A stretch of 64,000 nucleotides of DNA. Source: Rachycentron canadum. Taxonomy: Eukaryota; Chordata; Actinopteri; Carangiformes; Rachycentridae. Below, in pieces: positions 61,464 to 64,000 of the stretch. The translations under genes and the position numbers were made by a program. The notes under the pieces were generated by a model that saw only the letters and a list, made by a program, of their open reading frames with translations, had not been told where the DNA came from and did not search any database. Each line of letters starts with the position of its first letter. The first letter of the stretch is position 1. The stretch is taken from assembly GCA_038496675.1 (NCBI GenBank), contig CM076659.1:18878580-18942579 (forward strand). Direction: 5' to 3'.

Positions 61464-61584
61464 ACGGCAGATAATTAACCATCGCAATAACTTTACTGTA
61501 GGTCATGTTGACAGCATTTATTTCAACAAAGTGAAACTTCGCTGTGCGCCTGCGGAGGATGAAAACACTCCGGGCCCTCCAGCG
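61464..61584 (+). other. Candidate internal exon (unconfirmed)
   Basis: Seen: acceptor-like TATTTTACAG at 61463, 121 bp open in one frame, and a strong donor AGCG|GTAAGT. The frame is open for about 90 codons in total, from about 61424 to about 61700. The second half of the candidate is richer in CpG and GC than its surroundings and encodes KVKLRCAPAEDENTPGPPA. The opposite strand also carries a 74-codon open frame (61435-61659), so strand and coding status are both uncertain. The peptide is not recognised. Confidence 0.2.
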
Positions 61585-61699
61585 GTAAGTGCAGGGGTTC
61601 ATGAGCAAATGGTGAGATGCGTAAAATTTGGATTTCCTCGTGTCGCTAAGTCCTTTCAAAAATCCTGGATCCTCACCAGAAACAAGTCAGTTGCTTCTT

Positions 61700-63566
61700 G
61701 AACCTTAGTCCCACTTCCCACCAAACGTGATGAAATAAAGAAGATTCTTGTCAGCTCATCCTGACAAATTGTCTCGTTTGTAACATTTAGGTGTTTGGTA
61801 CTTGAGCGCTTGTGTGCGTATTAGTTATGTGTGGTGTAGTTGTGTACTGTTCGTACCTCTGTTGGCCTGGCTCAGACGTTGTGAGGACACATGCGTGCAT
61901 TACGCCGCCAAATTATTCAACAAGTGTAAGTTGAGGCACCAGAAAATGAATTTCAGGCGGGGAAGCACATATTTGCAAAGACTGATACAAGTATTTGAAT
62001 AATTCTGTATAGTAATTCTGTGTGCATGTCTCCAATAAGGAGCTCCATTTTTCTTTTTATTTTCTCTTGACTTAGATAGATAGAAGAAAAAAAACTTACT
62101 CAGAGCAGTATTCTCTTTTTCACAGTCATAATCACTCAGTGCACACATTCACACTTGCAAATTCATCATTTTGTTTCACTAGTAAAGGGACTACCTCAGC
62201 AGGACTGATGGACTGGACTTCAGTCACATATGACAGGGATATAAAGCGTAAAGGTATAAACATCAAAGTATAAACTGACTGACCACTGTCGCAAACCTGT
62301 TAAAAAAAAAAAGAAAAGACTTCATGACAGCTGTGTTTATGTGAATTCGTGGAGAGACCATTTCCCATGAGTCCAGGTTCAAGTGTAATAGATAAAAGAG
62401 AGCAGCTCTATATTTTGATCCTGGGACTACCGGGATATCCTGGCTTTGCATTCACAGAATCACACTTCAAAAAAAGTCCTTATTTATCTCAAACTGCTTG
62501 TTATGCAGCCTCTCAGCTGAGCCTCTCAGGCCTCCTTAAGAGGTCTCCTAAATTGCAGACTTTCTTCTGATTGGCCAAACATCCAGCCTGCAGAGGCAAT
62601 GCACTCAGCATTTGTGAGCACTGCCTCATCCTCTTATTAGTGTGGCGGTTGTTCTGTTGACTGCAAAACTACTAAGCAACTAGTAACTAAAACTAAGTAA
62701 CAACATAATTGGTCTCTGTTCATAAATATTATGCCCGTTACTGCCTAATGTGTGACATAATGGTGGATTAAGTCTTTCAGTCACAATCTGTATATAAACA
62801 TTTTCTCTATATTACCCCGTTAATAGCTGTACATGTGGTAAAAGCACTAAAAGCCAACTGAAATGGAAAAAAACGCCTGGTGTCAGGAAATATTAAACCT
62901 ACCATTACTGGACAAGTATATTATTATAACATTGCCAAATCACTTTAGAGTAAACCGGCATTGGCTGCTTGTATGTGGGAGAGCGCTAAATGTTTGTAAT
63001 ACTATTCAAGTAAACTGAGCTTTTGTCTCACATGTTATTTCATTATCTGAAACTTTTGCCATGTTTAATATGGACATCAGGCATTGCAACACTTGACAGA
63101 AAATAAAGATAAGCATAATAGGCCCCTTAAATCAATAATATGCATTGTAATAATTACAAAGATTCTGGTTGTAATTTTGGGGGGGATTTCCTTCCTTTTG
63201 AAAATTCTGAGGTTCCCATTTCAAGTCCCATCTGACTGATTTCACATCAAAGCAAAATACAGGGTTTTCACAGGGCAGAGAAAGGAAATTATACATATAC
63301 CATTCTCACGGTTCTGCAGTTTCAAGACTTTATAGGAGTTAATCCACACCTCATGTAGAGAAAGATTGCATTCATTCAGTCATTTTTCTTTTGCTTTCAG
63401 TCTACCATATATTGCAGTATAGAAAAGAAGAAAAGATAAAGAAATGCGCTGAAAATTATATATGTTCACGTCACATAAAGACCATTGAAACCACAGGGAT
63501 ATTTCCTGTGTTCTAGAAAATAAAAAGCTGTCTGCACACGAAAATCTCTCAAAACGTGTTTGCAAT
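61700..63566. other. Noncoding, downstream of the terminal exon's poly(A) signal
   Basis: No recognised repeat or frame. If the minus-strand gene at 63.6 kb is real, this is its 3' flank. Confidence 0.5.
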
Positions 63567-63572
63567 TTTATT
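63567..63572 (-). promoter_or_regulatory. Poly(A) signal AATAAA
   Basis: TTTATT on the plus strand reads AATAAA on the minus strand, about 100 bp after the TGA at 63669. A T/G-containing stretch (GTTTTGAG, then TTTCGTGTG) follows 15-40 bp further on, where a downstream element would sit. It supports the terminal exon call. AATAAA also occurs by chance in AT-rich DNA. Confidence 0.45.
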
Positions 63573-63668
63573 ACTCATGTGCATTTACAAGTATCTTCAT
63601 GTTCCATATTTCCAGATACTCTCAACTCAAAAAAAAAAAAAAAACATAAAAAAAACTAAAAAAACACA

Positions 63669-63856
63669 TCAAGCCTGCACTCCCTTGGCAACAATGGCAG
63701 CCACACTTGTATGCAGGTCTCTACCATCAATCTTCTCCTGGTTTAAAAGGTTGAAGTACATCCCCACAGATCCACACGCTGAGCTAATGACAAAAAGACC
63801 TCTGCGGATCTGAGGCAACAGACTAATGTGAAAGCTGATCTCTTTGGCAACTGTTG
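63669..63856 (-). CDS. Probable terminal coding exon of an unidentified gene (3' end only)
   Basis: Seen: on the minus strand about 62 codons stay open from a possible acceptor (GTTGCAG before base 63856) to a TGA at 63671-63669. The peptide is of mixed composition rather than low complexity. It has a basic/hydrophobic segment (LPQIRRGLFVISSACGSVG), then an aromatic patch (MYFNLL), a charged stretch (QEKIDGRDLH) and a short alanine/valine-rich tail ending in GVQA. A canonical AATAAA lies about 100 bp past the stop, so the layout is coding end, short 3' UTR, poly(A) signal. The frame has a stop just upstream at 63875-63873, so a splice junction must lie near 63856, or at the weaker CATTAG further in. 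The upstream exons would be beyond the right end of the window. The acceptor's pyrimidine tract is poor, which lowers confidence. The middle segment could be membrane-associated, but I do not recognise the family and assign no function. Confidence 0.45.
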
Positions 63857-64000
63857 CTGCAACTTTCAACAGTCAGTTTACATAATGGCTTTCACTCAGT
63901 CAGCACTATCGAAACCCTGTTTATTGATGATGGTAATCTATATTGTCTTGTTGGTCTGATTTTAAGATTTTAACATCAGTTGCCTCAGACGGCTTCGGGA

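Overview
This is 64 kb of AT-rich vertebrate nuclear DNA, most likely from a ray-finned (teleost, probably percomorph) fish. Three things point that way: very dense CA/GT, GA and tetranucleotide microsatellites; many A/T homopolymers; and old fragments of repeats that I recognise from fish genomes, namely tRNA-headed SINEs, a Tc1-like transposon, an hAT-type MITE and the C-terminal end of a CR1/L2-type LINE. No operons, CRISPR arrays, rRNA genes or intact tRNA genes were seen. Repeat names rest on memory of family features, because no database could be searched.

Most of the window reads as intergenic or intronic sequence. No complete protein-coding gene is recognisable. The best gene evidence is at the right edge: a minus-strand reading frame ends in a stop codon at 63669 and is followed by an AATAAA signal about 100 bp downstream, as expected of the last exon of a gene that starts beyond base 64000. 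Two other stretches on the plus strand (25531-25629 and 61464-61584) have an acceptor, an open frame and a strong donor, and are listed only as candidate exons.

Layout. 1-5.2 kb: microsatellite-rich noncoding DNA with a G-quadruplex motif. 5.25-5.39 kb: hAT-like MITE. 8.6-9.0 kb: a 400-bp assembly gap. 12.1-13.1 kb: a fold-back Tc1-like element whose two arms are about 275 bp each. 17.2-17.6 kb: a SINE with a possible 7-bp target-site duplication. 20.8-21.1 kb: a six-unit degenerate tandem repeat. 25 kb: a possible THAP-like peptide remnant and a candidate exon. 29.5 kb: a degraded SINE. 31.6-32.0 kb: LINE fragment. 33.5 kb: a CpG-bearing cluster of ATF/CREB-type sites. 35.3-35.7 kb: a degraded dispersed repeat containing X-box-like palindromes. 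42.5 kb: another dispersed repeat, followed by a tandem ATTA-rich duplication at 43.0 kb. 48.5-49.8 kb: a scattered series of similar ~50-bp blocks. 50.1-50.3 kb: minus-strand SINE. 58.0-58.4 kb: a repeat with a near-perfect 18-bp hairpin. 61.0-61.2 kb: MITE with 13-bp terminal inverted repeats. 63.5-63.9 kb: the terminal exon.

I found no convincing new multi-gene system. The most informative observations are the terminal exon, the fold-back Tc1 element, the two decayed tandem arrays (20.8 kb and 48.5-49.8 kb) and the clustered regulatory-type palindromes at 33.5 and 35.3-35.7 kb.
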